Below the pieces are notes generated by a model. The model had not been told where the DNA came from. It searched no databases and was given only the letters and a program-made list of their open reading frames with translations. The translations under genes were made by a program, and so were the position numbers. A stretch of 64,000 nt of DNA from a bacterium (GTDB lineage: Bacteria; Armatimonadota; Fimbriimonadia; Fimbriimonadales; Fimbriimonadaceae): NCBI GenBank assembly GCA_027485645.1, contig JAIXQR010000007.1, forward strand, positions 124,001-188,000, read 5' to 3'. This document shows, one piece after another, positions 35,223 through 44,700 of the stretch (the first letter of the stretch is position 1; each line of letters opens with the position of its first letter).

Positions 35223-35825
35223 ATGGCAAAGTCTGCACCGGGCGTCCGGTACGCCGAACTAGAGCGCGAAACGAGCGAAACGCGGGTGACGGTGGTTTTG
35301 GATCTTGACGGCGGCACGCGTCAGGACATTTCGACCGGAGTCGGGTTCTTTGACCACATGCTGCAGCTGATGGCCTTCCATGGTCAGCTTGATCTCGGCA
35401 TCACTTGCGAAGGCGACCTTGAAGTGGATGATCACCACTCGGTCGAGGATTGCGGAATTGTGCTCGGGCAGGCCTTTGCGCATGCGATTTCTGAGGAAAA
35501 GAGCATTCAGCGTTACGCGAGTAACCACACGCCGATGGATGAAGCGCTTGTGCTCGTTGCGCTCGATATCAGCGGTCGCGGAATTCTCGGCTACAACGTG
35601 AACTTCAAGCGCGAGAAGATCGGCGATCTTTCGACCGAGTGCATTCGGGAGTTTTTCCGAGCTTTCACGACGCACGCTAAGGTGACGCTTCACATTCATC
35701 AGATCGCAGGCGAGAACGATCACCACATCTGCGAGGCTATTTTCAAAGGCGTCGGAAGGGCGTTGAAGTTTGCGGCGGAGAAGTCGGAACGTCGATCGAG
35801 TTCCACTAAGGGTAAGCGGGACTGA
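35223..35825 (+). CDS. hisB: Imidazoleglycerol-phosphate dehydratase
   Basis: HisB removes water from imidazole glycerol phosphate in histidine synthesis. The 200-residue single-domain product has the duplicated metal-binding motifs: GVGFFDHMLQLMAFHGQ and DDHHSVEDCGI in the first half, HIHQIAGENDHHICEAIFKGVGRAL in the second. There is no N-terminal phosphatase domain as in the enterobacterial fusion. A TAGATT hexamer six bases upstream indicates its own leaderless promoter, although a c-di-AMP riboswitch lies 230 bases further up. Confidence 0.97.
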   Translation: MAKSAPGVRYAELERETSETRVTVVLDLDGGTRQDISTGVGFFDHMLQLMAFHGQLDLGITCEGDLEVDDHHSVEDCGIVLGQAFAHAISEEKSIQRYASNHTPMDEALVLVALDISGRGILGYNVNFKREKIGDLSTECIREFFRAFTTHAKVTLHIHQIAGENDHHICEAIFKGVGRALKFAAEKSERRSSSTKGKRD

Positions 35826-35839
35826 TTGGGCTTGGTCGG

Positions 35840-35845
35840 TAAAAT
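35840..35845 (+). promoter_or_regulatory. -10 hexamer of a leaderless promoter, hisH
   Basis: TAAAAT ends six bases before the hisH GTG at 35852, inside a 26-base gap after hisB, so hisH may also be transcribed independently. Confidence 0.55.
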
Positions 35846-35851
35846 TCAGCC

Positions 35852-36442
35852 GTGGTAACCATCCTGGACTACGGCATCAACAACCTGAGCTCGGTTGCTA
35901 AGGCCGTACGATCCCTCGATTTTGAGTGCGAGATCCGCGATCAGGTTGCCGGGGCATCTAAGCTCATCATTCCGGGCGTCGGCGCCTTTGGCGCAGCAAT
36001 GGAGCGTTTAATTCCGTTGCGGGACAGCATCCGTGGCTTAGCGTCAGACGGGGTTCCGATCTTGGGAATCTGTTTGGGAATGCAACTTCTTTTTGATGCC
36101 AGCGAGGAGTTTGGGCACCACGAGGGCTTGGGGCTTATTCCGGGCCAGATTCAATTTTTGCCCAAACATGACGGGATCAAGATCCCGCACATGGGTTGGA
36201 GCGCGCTGGATTTTCCCCAGCCAACTCCGTTGTTTGAGGGCATCCGAGCCGGGGAGCAGGTCTACTTTGTTCACTCGCTGGTTGCCAAGTGTGAAAGTCC
36301 GGACAACGTGACGGCAATCGCCTTTCACGGGGAGCCGTTTACCGCGGCGGTTCGGCGGGAGAACGTGCAAGGTACGCAGTTCCACCCAGAAAAAAGCGGT
36401 TCAGTTGGGATTCGAATATTGGAGAACTTTCTTCGTTGCTAA
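35852..36442 (+). CDS. hisH: Imidazole glycerol phosphate synthase, glutaminase subunit
   Basis: HisH hydrolyses glutamine and passes ammonia to HisF. The 196-residue product has the class I glutamine amidotransferase triad: Cys in GICLGMQLLF, and His-Pro-Glu in GTQFHPEKSG, plus LIIPGVGAFG at the oxyanion strand. hisF is not adjacent; hisA follows with a seven-base overlap. The start is GTG. Confidence 0.96.
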   Translation: MVTILDYGINNLSSVAKAVRSLDFECEIRDQVAGASKLIIPGVGAFGAAMERLIPLRDSIRGLASDGVPILGICLGMQLLFDASEEFGHHEGLGLIPGQIQFLPKHDGIKIPHMGWSALDFPQPTPLFEGIRAGEQVYFVHSLVAKCESPDNVTAIAFHGEPFTAAVRRENVQGTQFHPEKSGSVGIRILENFLRC

Positions 36443-37155
36443 TTCTTCCAGCCATCGACTTGATCGATGGAAATTGCGTTCGGCTCTTCCAGGGCGATTA
36501 CGGCCAGGTTACGAAATACTCCGACGACCCCGTCGCAACGGCTCAGTTCTTTGTGGATGGCGGGGCGGAGTGGTTACACGTGGTCGACCTTGACGGGGCG
36601 AAAGCGGGGCAGCCGAAGAATCTGGAAGTAATCCGCAAGATCGCCTCCCAGGTGAACGTAAAGATCGAACTTGGTGGCGGGATTACATCTTCTGAGCATC
36701 TCGAGGCGGCGCTGGCGGCCGGAGTTTCCCGGGTCATTCTCGGCTCGGCCCTCGTTCGCGATCCTGAGTTTGCGAAGGAAGCGCTGAAGCTTGGGCAATC
36801 GGTTGTTTGCGGCCTTGATGCGCGGGACGGAAAGGTGGCCGTCGGCGGTTGGCTGGAGACATCCACTGCGGACCTGATTGAGTTTGCGCAGGAGCTCGAA
36901 ACCTATGGAGCGACGCGATTCATTGTCACCGACATCGCGACGGACGGGGCATTGCAGGGACCGAATTTTGAACTCATGCAGCGGTTCCTCAACGGAGTGT
37001 CTTCGCCAGTCATTGCTTCAGGCGGAGTGGCGGAATTGTCCGATATCTCGGGACTTCGTCAGCTCACTCCAGCGCCAGAAGGAGTGATCGTTGGGAAGGC
37101 ACTTTACGAGAATCGGTTCACTTTGCCAGAAGCGATTGCCGCAGGTCGAATCTAA
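36436..37155 (+). CDS. hisA: ProFAR isomerase
   Basis: HisA isomerises ProFAR to PRFAR by an Amadori rearrangement. The 239-residue (beta/alpha)8 product has LILPAIDLIDGNCVRLFQGDYGQ with the catalytic Asp, ELGGGITSSE, VGGWLETS, TDIATDGALQGPNFE with the second catalytic Asp, and IASGGV. The start is TTG at 36436, overlapping the end of hisH, so translation is coupled. Confidence 0.96.
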   Translation: MLILPAIDLIDGNCVRLFQGDYGQVTKYSDDPVATAQFFVDGGAEWLHVVDLDGAKAGQPKNLEVIRKIASQVNVKIELGGGITSSEHLEAALAAGVSRVILGSALVRDPEFAKEALKLGQSVVCGLDARDGKVAVGGWLETSTADLIEFAQELETYGATRFIVTDIATDGALQGPNFELMQRFLNGVSSPVIASGGVAELSDISGLRQLTPAPEGVIVGKALYENRFTLPEAIAAGRI

Positions 37156-37181
37156 AGTCCCAGAGGGGCTAGTTCATGACT

Positions 37182-37187
37182 TATAAT
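37182..37187 (+). promoter_or_regulatory. Consensus -10 box before the PspB-like gene
   Basis: TATAAT ends ten bases before the ATG at 37198, predicting a leader of only a few bases. No consensus -35 is seen. Confidence 0.5.
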
Positions 37188-37197
37188 CGTCGGAGCC

Positions 37198-37467
37198 ATG
37201 TTTCCTGTCGAAAATGTAGCCATCATGATCCCGATTCTCGCGCTGCTGATTCCGGTGGTCGCGATTCTTACGAAGCACCAGCAGAGAATGGCTGAGCTCA
37301 TTCACGGCGGAGATCAGAATCGACAATCCAGTCAGGAAATTCTTGCTTTGCGCCATGAAATTGCCGAGCTCAGAAGTCTTGTCCACCAGCAGTCGATCGC
37401 GGTCGATAACTTGGTGAGCCGATCGGTCGTGCTTCCTTCCGAAACCGTCGAGCAGCGCTTGCGCTAA
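37198..37467 (+). CDS. Small membrane protein with coiled coil, PspB-like
   Basis: The 89-residue product has one N-terminal membrane helix (about 7-25), a basic turn KHQQRM, and a helical, heptad-like stretch (EILALRHEIAELRSLVHQQSIAVDNL). This is the layout of PspB and related small stress-associated membrane proteins, but no other psp gene is nearby and the name is only structural. It sits between hisA and rpoB. Confidence 0.6.
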   Translation: MFPVENVAIMIPILALLIPVVAILTKHQQRMAELIHGGDQNRQSSQEILALRHEIAELRSLVHQQSIAVDNLVSRSVVLPSETVEQRLR

Positions 37468-37494
37468 TCCAAAAATCGGGTCCTAACCGTTGCG

Positions 37495-37516
37495 CTACCG
37501 GGCGAAATCCCGGTAG
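37495..37516 (+). promoter_or_regulatory. Perfect hairpin just upstream of rpoB
   Basis: CTACCGGG (37495-37502) pairs perfectly with CCCGGTAG (37509-37516) around a six-base loop. The right arm overlaps a -10-like TAGTAT (37514-37519). If transcribed it would form a stable hairpin in the rpoB leader and could be a site of regulation. Confidence 0.4.
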
Positions 37517-37550
37517 TATGCATGTTCGCCTCCGTGCGCTCCCGATTCCT

Positions 37551-40500
37551 ATGCGAGTCATTTCACCTTCCAGCAAGCGAATTGGACGCTTTATTGATGT
37601 CCCCAACCTGATCGAACTCCAGCTTAACTCTTACAAGTGGTTTCTGGAAGAGGGACTTCCTGAGCTGTTCGAAACTTTCAGTCCTATTTACGACTTCACC
37701 ATGACCAACTTTATCGAGTTGGTCAGCTTCTCCCTTGGAGAACCTAAGTACTCGCTTCAGGAATGTCGAGATCGCGACATGACGTTTGAAGCTCCGATCA
37801 AGGCAATTGTTCGCTTTGGCGGAAAAGAACGAGACATCATCGAATCGGAGGTCTATCTTGGCGACCTTCCGCTGATGACCGACAAAGGAACTTTTGTCAT
37901 CAACGGCCGAGAGCGAGTCATCGTTTCTCAGCTGAGCCGATCGCCAGGTCTGTACTTCGAAGAAGGCGTGGACAGCTCGATGCAAGTCGTTGTCTCCGCT
38001 CGAGTCATTCCAAACGAAGGCCCTTGGCTGGAAGTTGACAGCGATGCGAACAACGTGGTTCGAACGCAGATCAGCCAAACCAAGAAGCTGCCTTTGACTC
38101 AGATGATCAAGGCACTTTACTACTTCGAAAAGGGCCGCGGACGAATCACTGCCAAGCTCTCCGAATCGGTAGGCAAGCGAATCGCCGAGTCGGTTGTAGA
38201 CACCTCGACCGGAGAAGTTCTGGTTGAAGTAGGCACGATCTTCACCCAGGAATTGCTGAATGCACTCACTCCTGAGCAGCAGCAGTTTGAAACTAAGGTT
38301 GAGCAGCCTTTCGCGAACAACGAAGACCTCGTTCGATTCTTCACCGACGACATCGTTCTCGAAAATCCAGATCAGGAAAAGCTGATCGGATGCCGACCTC
38401 ACGAAGACTTGTACGACAACGGCGAGCTTTTGGTGAAGCGCGGAGAGAGAATCGACGCGACCACGGCCAAGCGAATCGAAGCGATGCAGTTGCCAAGCCT
38501 GAAGGTTCGGTACACGAACTCGCTCGCCGAAGCTACGATTGATGCCGACCCAACCAGCGGAGCCCGAGAAGCCGTCCTTGATATCTACAAGCGACTTCGA
38601 CCAGGTGAAGCAGCGAACGAAGAAGCCGCGAAGCAGCTGATCTACGGTCTGTTCTTCGATATCAAGCGATACGACCTCGGAAAGGTCGGACGACGATTCT
38701 TGAACCAGAAGCTGGGTCTCAAGATCCCGCTGAGCATTCGAAACCTGACTTGCGACGACCTCGCCGCGATTCTGAAGGCCATGGTGCCGTACGTCCGACG
38801 AGAATCGGAACGAGACGACATCGATGACCTTCGAAACAAGCGAGTCCGCTCGGTTGGAGAACTTCTCCAGAGCCAGCTCCGACTCGGCTTTGTCCGAATG
38901 GAAAAGGTTGCTCGAGAGCGAATGACTTCGACCGACCAAGAGAACTTGCTGCCGGGAATCATCCTTTCGGTTAAGCCGGTCTCTGCGTCGATCAAGAGCT
39001 TCTTCTCATCCAACCAGCTGTCCACGTTTATGGACCAGACGAACCCGCTTTCCGAAATCACGAACAAGCGACGTTTGTCCTCCCTTGGACCTGGTGGTTT
39101 GCAGCGAACCAGCGCCAAGCTGGAAGTCCGTGACGTCCACCGTTCGCACTACGGTCGAATCTGCCCGATCGAAACCCCAGAAGGTCCGAACATCGGTCTG
39201 ATCAGCCAGCTCACGAGCCGAGCTCGAGTTGACGAATTCGGCTTCATCATGACGCCGTACCGAATCGTTAAGGACGGAACGGTTAGCGACGAAATCATTT
39301 ACTTGACCGCACAGGAAGAAACGGGTCAGTTCGTTGCTCCGGCTGACGTTGTACTTGACGAATACGCGAAGATCATTTCCGAGCGAATTCAGGTTCGAGT
39401 TGCTGGTGCAGAAGTTGGTGGTGCGTCCTACCCAATCGTCCGACGTGAGCAGATTGAGCTCATGGACGTTGCTCCGACGCAGATCATCTCGGTTGCCACG
39501 GCGTTGATTCCGTTCCTTGAGAACGACGACGCTAACCGTGCTCTGATGGGCGCGAACATGCAACGACAAGCAGTTCCTTGTCTCCGATCCGAGAAGCCAC
39601 TTGTTGGCACCGGATATGAGCGAGTTGCTGCCGTTGACTCCGGCGCGGCAGTTATCGCCAAGCGCGGAGGAATCGTTGAGTACGTTTCCGCTCAGGAAAT
39701 TCGCGTGCGAACCGACGAAGGTCAGCTGGACACCTATCCGCTGATGCACCTCGTGCAGAGTAACAAGTCGACTTGTTTCACCCAGCGACCAATCGTGGAC
39801 CTCGGTCAGCGAGTTCTCGACAAGGATCCCCTTGCTGATGGCGCCTGCGTTGACAAGGGCGAACTCGCGCTCGGAAAGAACGTTCTCGTCGCGTTTACGC
39901 CTTGGAATGGCTACAACTATGAAGACGCCATCCTGATCTCGGAGCGGTTCGTGAAGGACGACGTTTACACGTCGATCCACATCGAGCGACACGAGTCGGA
40001 AGCCGTTGACACCAAGCTCGGGCCAGAAGAAATCACCCGAGACATTCCAAACGTTGGCGAAGATGCGCTGAAGGACCTCGACGAAAACGGAATCATCCGA
40101 ATCGGCGCTGAAGTTCGACCAGAAGACATTCTTGTTGGAAAGGTTGCTCCGAAGGGACAGGTAGAAATGACCGCTGAAGAGCGACTCATCATCGCGATCT
40201 TCGGTAAGAAGGCTGAAGAAACCCGAGACGTCTCCCTCCGATTGCCACACGGCGAAAAGGGAATCATCGTCGATGTCATGGTGTTCAGCCGGTATAAGTA
40301 CCTCTCGCCGAGCATCAACTACATCTATAAGGAATCGAAGAAGCGCGACCGACTGGTCTGCGATCGAACCGACGAGCCACTCCTCCAAATTCCTGGAGAC
40401 GAGTTGCCAGCCGGAACGAACATGACCGTCCAAGTGTATGTTGCTCAGAAGCGAAAGCTGATGGTCGGTGACAAGATGGCCGGACGACACGGCAACAAGG

Positions 40501-41573
40501 GAGTTATCTCCCGCGTTCTGCCGGTCGAAGACATGCCGTTCCTTGCGGATGGTACGCCGGTTGACATCGTGTTGAACCCGCTTGGTGTTCCTAGCCGAAT
40601 GAACATCGGACAGCTCCTTGAAACCCACTTGGGTTACGTTGGAAAGCACCTTGGAATCGAGTACAAGTGCCCAGCCTTCGAAGGCGCATCCGAGAAAGAA
40701 ATCCTCGGCGAAATGGACCGACTTGCGAACTACATGCGCGGACAGGCTCTAGCGGCTTACGTGAATGCGGAACTCTTGCTGGACATCAAGTTCGAGAAGG
40801 ACGATACGTTCCTTCAGATGCTGGAAAAGGTTGAGCTTCGCTTGCGAAAGCTCGGCGTGAACGGCCTCGAGCGCGTTTCACGAATCGTTGGTGGAACCCC
40901 GGTTAAGTCGCTTGGTGAACTGAGCGAAATCGACCTGGACACCTTCGTTCCAGAACAGCCCGAGGACGAAATTGGAGAAGCCGCATTCGCTGCTTCGGAC
41001 GAAATCTACGCAAACCTCATGGAGCGAATCGAGAAGAACGTCTTCCAGCGCGCCGGTATCGATCCGAAGACCTGTAAGAGCATTCTTCGTGACGGACTTT
41101 CGGGAGAAACCTTCCCGAACGCGATCACGGTCGGAATGATCTACATGCTGAAGCTCGAGCACTTGGTCGACGAGAAGATTCACGCTCGTTCGATCGGACC
41201 ATACTCGCTCGTCACGCAGCAGCCGCTCGGTGGTAAAGCTCAGTTCGGTGGACAGCGATTTGGAGAAATGGAAGTGTGGGCGCTCGAAGCTTATGGCGCG
41301 GCGTACACCCTCCAGGAACTTCTCACGATCAAGTCGGACGATGTCAACGGCCGCGTCAAAGCGTACGAAAGCATCGTGAAGGGCGAAACCATCGCCGAAC
41401 CGGGCATTCCAGAATCGTTCAAGATTCTCGTCAACGAACTTCGATCTTTGGGTCTGAAGGTATCGGTCGAGGACGCGAACAACAAGGAACTGCCGCTCAA
41501 GGACCTCGACGAACTGTCCGGTGGCAACACCGACGACATGCGCCTGGCGCGAACCGTCGGCTTCTTCAACTAA
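37551..41573 (+). CDS. rpoB: RNA polymerase beta subunit
   Basis: The 1340-residue product from ATG 37551 (MRVISPSSKRIGRFIDVPNLIELQ) spans the protrusion, lobe, fork, wall and clamp parts. It includes the rifampicin region (FFSSNQLSTFMDQTNPLSE...KRRLSSLGPGG), HRSHYGRICPIETPEGPNIGLI, the NAYKxYEDA-like GYNYEDAILISE, KLMVGDKMAGRHGNKGV and GKAQFGGQRFGEMEVWALEAYGA. An in-frame ATG at 37518 would add 11 residues; neither start has a clear ribosome binding site. CGA is the dominant Arg codon. The gene is unlinked to rplJL and separated from rpoC by a hairpin. Confidence 0.97.
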   Translation: MRVISPSSKRIGRFIDVPNLIELQLNSYKWFLEEGLPELFETFSPIYDFTMTNFIELVSFSLGEPKYSLQECRDRDMTFEAPIKAIVRFGGKERDIIESEVYLGDLPLMTDKGTFVINGRERVIVSQLSRSPGLYFEEGVDSSMQVVVSARVIPNEGPWLEVDSDANNVVRTQISQTKKLPLTQMIKALYYFEKGRGRITAKLSESVGKRIAESVVDTSTGEVLVEVGTIFTQELLNALTPEQQQFETKVEQPFANNEDLVRFFTDDIVLENPDQEKLIGCRPHEDLYDNGELLVKRGERIDATTAKRIEAMQLPSLKVRYTNSLAEATIDADPTSGAREAVLDIYKRLRPGEAANEEAAKQLIYGLFFDIKRYDLGKVGRRFLNQKLGLKIPLSIRNLTCDDLAAILKAMVPYVRRESERDDIDDLRNKRVRSVGELLQSQLRLGFVRMEKVARERMTSTDQENLLPGIILSVKPVSASIKSFFSSNQLSTFMDQTNPLSEITNKRRLSSLGPGGLQRTSAKLEVRDVHRSHYGRICPIETPEGPNIGLISQLTSRARVDEFGFIMTPYRIVKDGTVSDEIIYLTAQEETGQFVAPADVVLDEYAKIISERIQVRVAGAEVGGASYPIVRREQIELMDVAPTQIISVATALIPFLENDDANRALMGANMQRQAVPCLRSEKPLVGTGYERVAAVDSGAAVIAKRGGIVEYVSAQEIRVRTDEGQLDTYPLMHLVQSNKSTCFTQRPIVDLGQRVLDKDPLADGACVDKGELALGKNVLVAFTPWNGYNYEDAILISERFVKDDVYTSIHIERHESEAVDTKLGPEEITRDIPNVGEDALKDLDENGIIRIGAEVRPEDILVGKVAPKGQVEMTAEERLIIAIFGKKAEETRDVSLRLPHGEKGIIVDVMVFSRYKYLSPSINYIYKESKKRDRLVCDRTDEPLLQIPGDELPAGTNMTVQVYVAQKRKLMVGDKMAGRHGNKGVISRVLPVEDMPFLADGTPVDIVLNPLGVPSRMNIGQLLETHLGYVGKHLGIEYKCPAFEGASEKEILGEMDRLANYMRGQALAAYVNAELLLDIKFEKDDTFLQMLEKVELRLRKLGVNGLERVSRIVGGTPVKSLGELSEIDLDTFVPEQPEDEIGEAAFAASDEIYANLMERIEKNVFQRAGIDPKTCKSILRDGLSGETFPNAITVGMIYMLKLEHLVDEKIHARSIGPYSLVTQQPLGGKAQFGGQRFGEMEVWALEAYGAAYTLQELLTIKSDDVNGRVKAYESIVKGETIAEPGIPESFKILVNELRSLGLKVSVEDANNKELPLKDLDELSGGNTDDMRLARTVGFFN

Positions 41574-41587
41574 GAAAGTCGCCGATT

Positions 41588-41623
41588 GCCCTTGCCCTCC
41601 ATCCGCGGAAGGCAAGGGCTTTT
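41588..41623 (+). terminator. Terminator-like hairpin between rpoB and rpoC
   Basis: GCCCTTGCC (41588-41596) pairs perfectly with GGCAAGGGC (41611-41619) and is followed by TTTT. It begins 15 bases past the rpoB stop. It may be a full or partial terminator, making rpoC expression partly independent. Confidence 0.7.
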
Positions 41624-41663
41624 CCATTTGTGTTCATAAATTGCACGAAGTCGAGATATTGGC

Positions 41664-41698
41664 TTGCTTAATAGCAAAGTGAGGCGGTATCTTATACG
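41664..41698 (+). promoter_or_regulatory. Candidate rpoC promoter
   Basis: TTGCTT (41664-41669) and TATCTT (41688-41693), 18 bases apart, overlap a second -10-like TATACG (41693-41698). They sit after the rpoB terminator-like hairpin and about 100 bases before rpoC. Confidence 0.4.
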
Positions 41699-41793
41699 TT
41701 CCGGTCATTTTGCTCGCCAACTGTAACGCGTTCAACCTTTCGGTTCGTTGCGGTTCGGTACGGCAGTTTTGATTTGGATTTCGAGCGAACGCA

Positions 41794-44700
41794 ATGGCAG
41801 ACGTTAGTCTTTTTGACAAGATCCGCATCGGTATCGCCGCTCCGACAGACATTGTCTCTTGGTCGCACGGCGAAGTAAAAAAACCAGAAACTATCAACTA
41901 CCGCACGTTCAAGCCAGAGCGAGACGGCTTGTTCTGCGAGAAAATTTTCGGTCCAACAAAGGACTGGGAATGTTCTTGCGGTAAGTACAAGAAAATTAAA
42001 TTCCGCGGCGTCGTTTGCGAACGATGCGGCGTCGAAGTTACCCGCAGCAAAGTCCGCCGAGAGCGCATGGGCCATGTGTCCCTTGCTGCCCCGGTCTGCC
42101 ACATTTGGTACCTGAAGGGCGTTCCTTCGCCTCTGTCCCTCCTGCTGGACATCTCTCCGCGACTCCTCGAAAAGGTCATCTACTTCGCGAGCTTTATCAT
42201 CATCGATATCGACACGGAGCAGATCGCCGAAATGCTCCCTCAGATTCGAATCGCGGTTGAAATTGAAAAGCGACGAATCCAGGAAGATATGCGAAAGCTG
42301 GAAGAGGACTCCCTCGACCGCTTCGCCGAAGACTTGAACAACAACCGCGAGGAGTACGACGAAATGTACGCTCGCGAGCGAGCGAAGGCGGTCAACGACC
42401 GAATTCGAGCGGAGTACCGAGATGCCGACGACCGACTGAAGGATCTCGACATCGCGGTGGAAATTCTCGGCAAGCTCGAAAAGAACCAGCTGATCGATGA
42501 AGACAAGTATCGAGCGGTCAGCAAGTTGCTCTACAGCGTTGGCGACCAGCTTGGTCACAACCTGGGCAGCTTGGTTCGCGCCAACATCGGCGCCGAAGCG
42601 GTGAAGGAACTCCTCACCCGCATCGACCTCGAAATGCTCGCTCGATCGCTTCGACAGGATGTCGTTATGACCACGAGCCAGAAGCGAGCTCGTGCGATCA
42701 AGCGACTGGAAGTCACGGAAGCCCTGATTTCTTCGAAGAGCCGACCCGAGTGGATGATCCTGGACACCGTTCCAGTCATCTCGCCTGAGCTTCGACCAAT
42801 GGTCCAGCTCGACGGTGGCCGATTCGCGACTTCCGACCTTAACGATCTTTATCGACGAATCATCAACCGAAACAACCGGTTGAAGAAGATCATCGAGATT
42901 CACGCGCCAGAAAGCATCATCAACCACGAAAAGCGACTTCTTCAAGAAGCCGTCGACGCGTTGATCGATAACGGCCGCCGTGCCCGACCCGTCGTTGGTA
43001 GCAACCAGCGACCTCTGAAGTCTTTGAGCGACATGCTCAAGGGTAAGGAAGGTCGATTCCGAAAGAACCTTCTCGGTAAGCGAGTCGACTACTCCGGTCG
43101 ATCCGTTATCGTCGTCGGTCCGCACTTGAAGCTGCACCAAGCTGGCCTTCCGAAGGAAATGGCCCTCGAGCTCTTCAAGCCGTTCGTCATGAAGTCTCTG
43201 GTTGAAAAGAAGATCACCCAGAACATTAAGACGGCGAAGCGAATGATCGACCGAATGCACCCAGCCGTTTGGGACGGACTGGAGGAAGTGATTCGCGAGC
43301 ACCCGATTCTTCTGAACCGTGCTCCGACCCTTCACCGACTTGGTATCCAGGCGTTTGAGCCAATCCTCGTTGACGGAAAGGCGATCCAGGTTCACCCGCT
43401 CGTTTGTAACATGTACAACGCGGACTTTGACGGTGACCAGATGGCCGTCCACATTCCGCTTAGCACGGAAGCTCAGGCCGAAGCCCGAGTTCTGATGCTC
43501 TCGAGCCAGAACCTCTTCACCCCTTCGGACGGACGACCAACGTGTGCGCCGATGCAGGACATCGTTCTCGGCAACTACGCGGTCACCTTCATGTCCATCG
43601 AAGGCCGCGCGAAGTTGGAAGAGCAGGTTCGACTCCACAAGGAAGACCCAACGGTCAATCCAGCACCTCCGATCTACAGCGGTCCGGACGAAGTGCTGTA
43701 CCTGATGGTGGCACCTGGCATCGAGACGCGACTTCCAATCAACGAGCTTGTCCACGTTCGCCTGAAGCGCCCGATCTTCCGACCAGCGGAAGAGGTTGCT
43801 TTCCGAGACACCGAAACCGGTGTTGAGTACTACAAGCACACCGTTGTGAACGAGGACGGCGACGAATCGGAAGAACTGGTTGCTTACGAGCAAGAGTTCG
43901 AAACGGTTATCCGAACGGTAACCCCGGGCCAGTTGCTGGTCCACGGAAAGCTTCCGTACCCGCTTCGCCACTCCGACGAGTATCTGAACGTTGAACTCGG
44001 CAAGAAGGCGCTTGCGACTCTGATTCTCGACTGTAACCGGGTTGCCGGCTACGGTGCGACAATCAAGTTGCTTGACGACATCAAGGATCTCGGATTCAAG
44101 TGGGCCACGGCTTACGGAATCTCGGTTGCCATCACGGACATGGATCCGCCGGCACGACGAGAAGAGATGATCGGCACCGCCGACTCGAAGTCGAACCAGA
44201 TTACGAACCAGTACCGACGCGGCATGCTTTCGTATAACGAGATGACGCGACAGCTGACCGCGCTCTGGCAGGAAACGTACGACCTCGTTGGTAAGGAAAT
44301 CGTTAACGGTCTTAAGCAGTTCAACCCGTTGAACATCATCACCGTCTCCGGTGCTCGTGGTTCGATCAAACAGCTCGCCCAGCTCGCTGGAATGCGCGGC
44401 TTGATGTTGAACCAGTTCAACGAAACGATTTACGAGCTTCCGGTTAAGAGTTCGTTCCACAAGGGACTGAACATGCTGGAATACTTCGTGACTACCCACG
44501 GAGCCCGTAAGGGTCTGGCGGACACCGCTCTCCGAACGGCTGACGCTGGTTACCTTACGCGACGTCTTTGCGACGTCGCTCAGGATGTCATCGTCAAGGC
44601 GATCGACTGCGGCACCAGCGAAGGAATCCAGGGACGACGAATCGTTGACCAGGGCCAGACTCTGGAAGAGATCGACGAGCGAATCCACGGACGAATCGCC

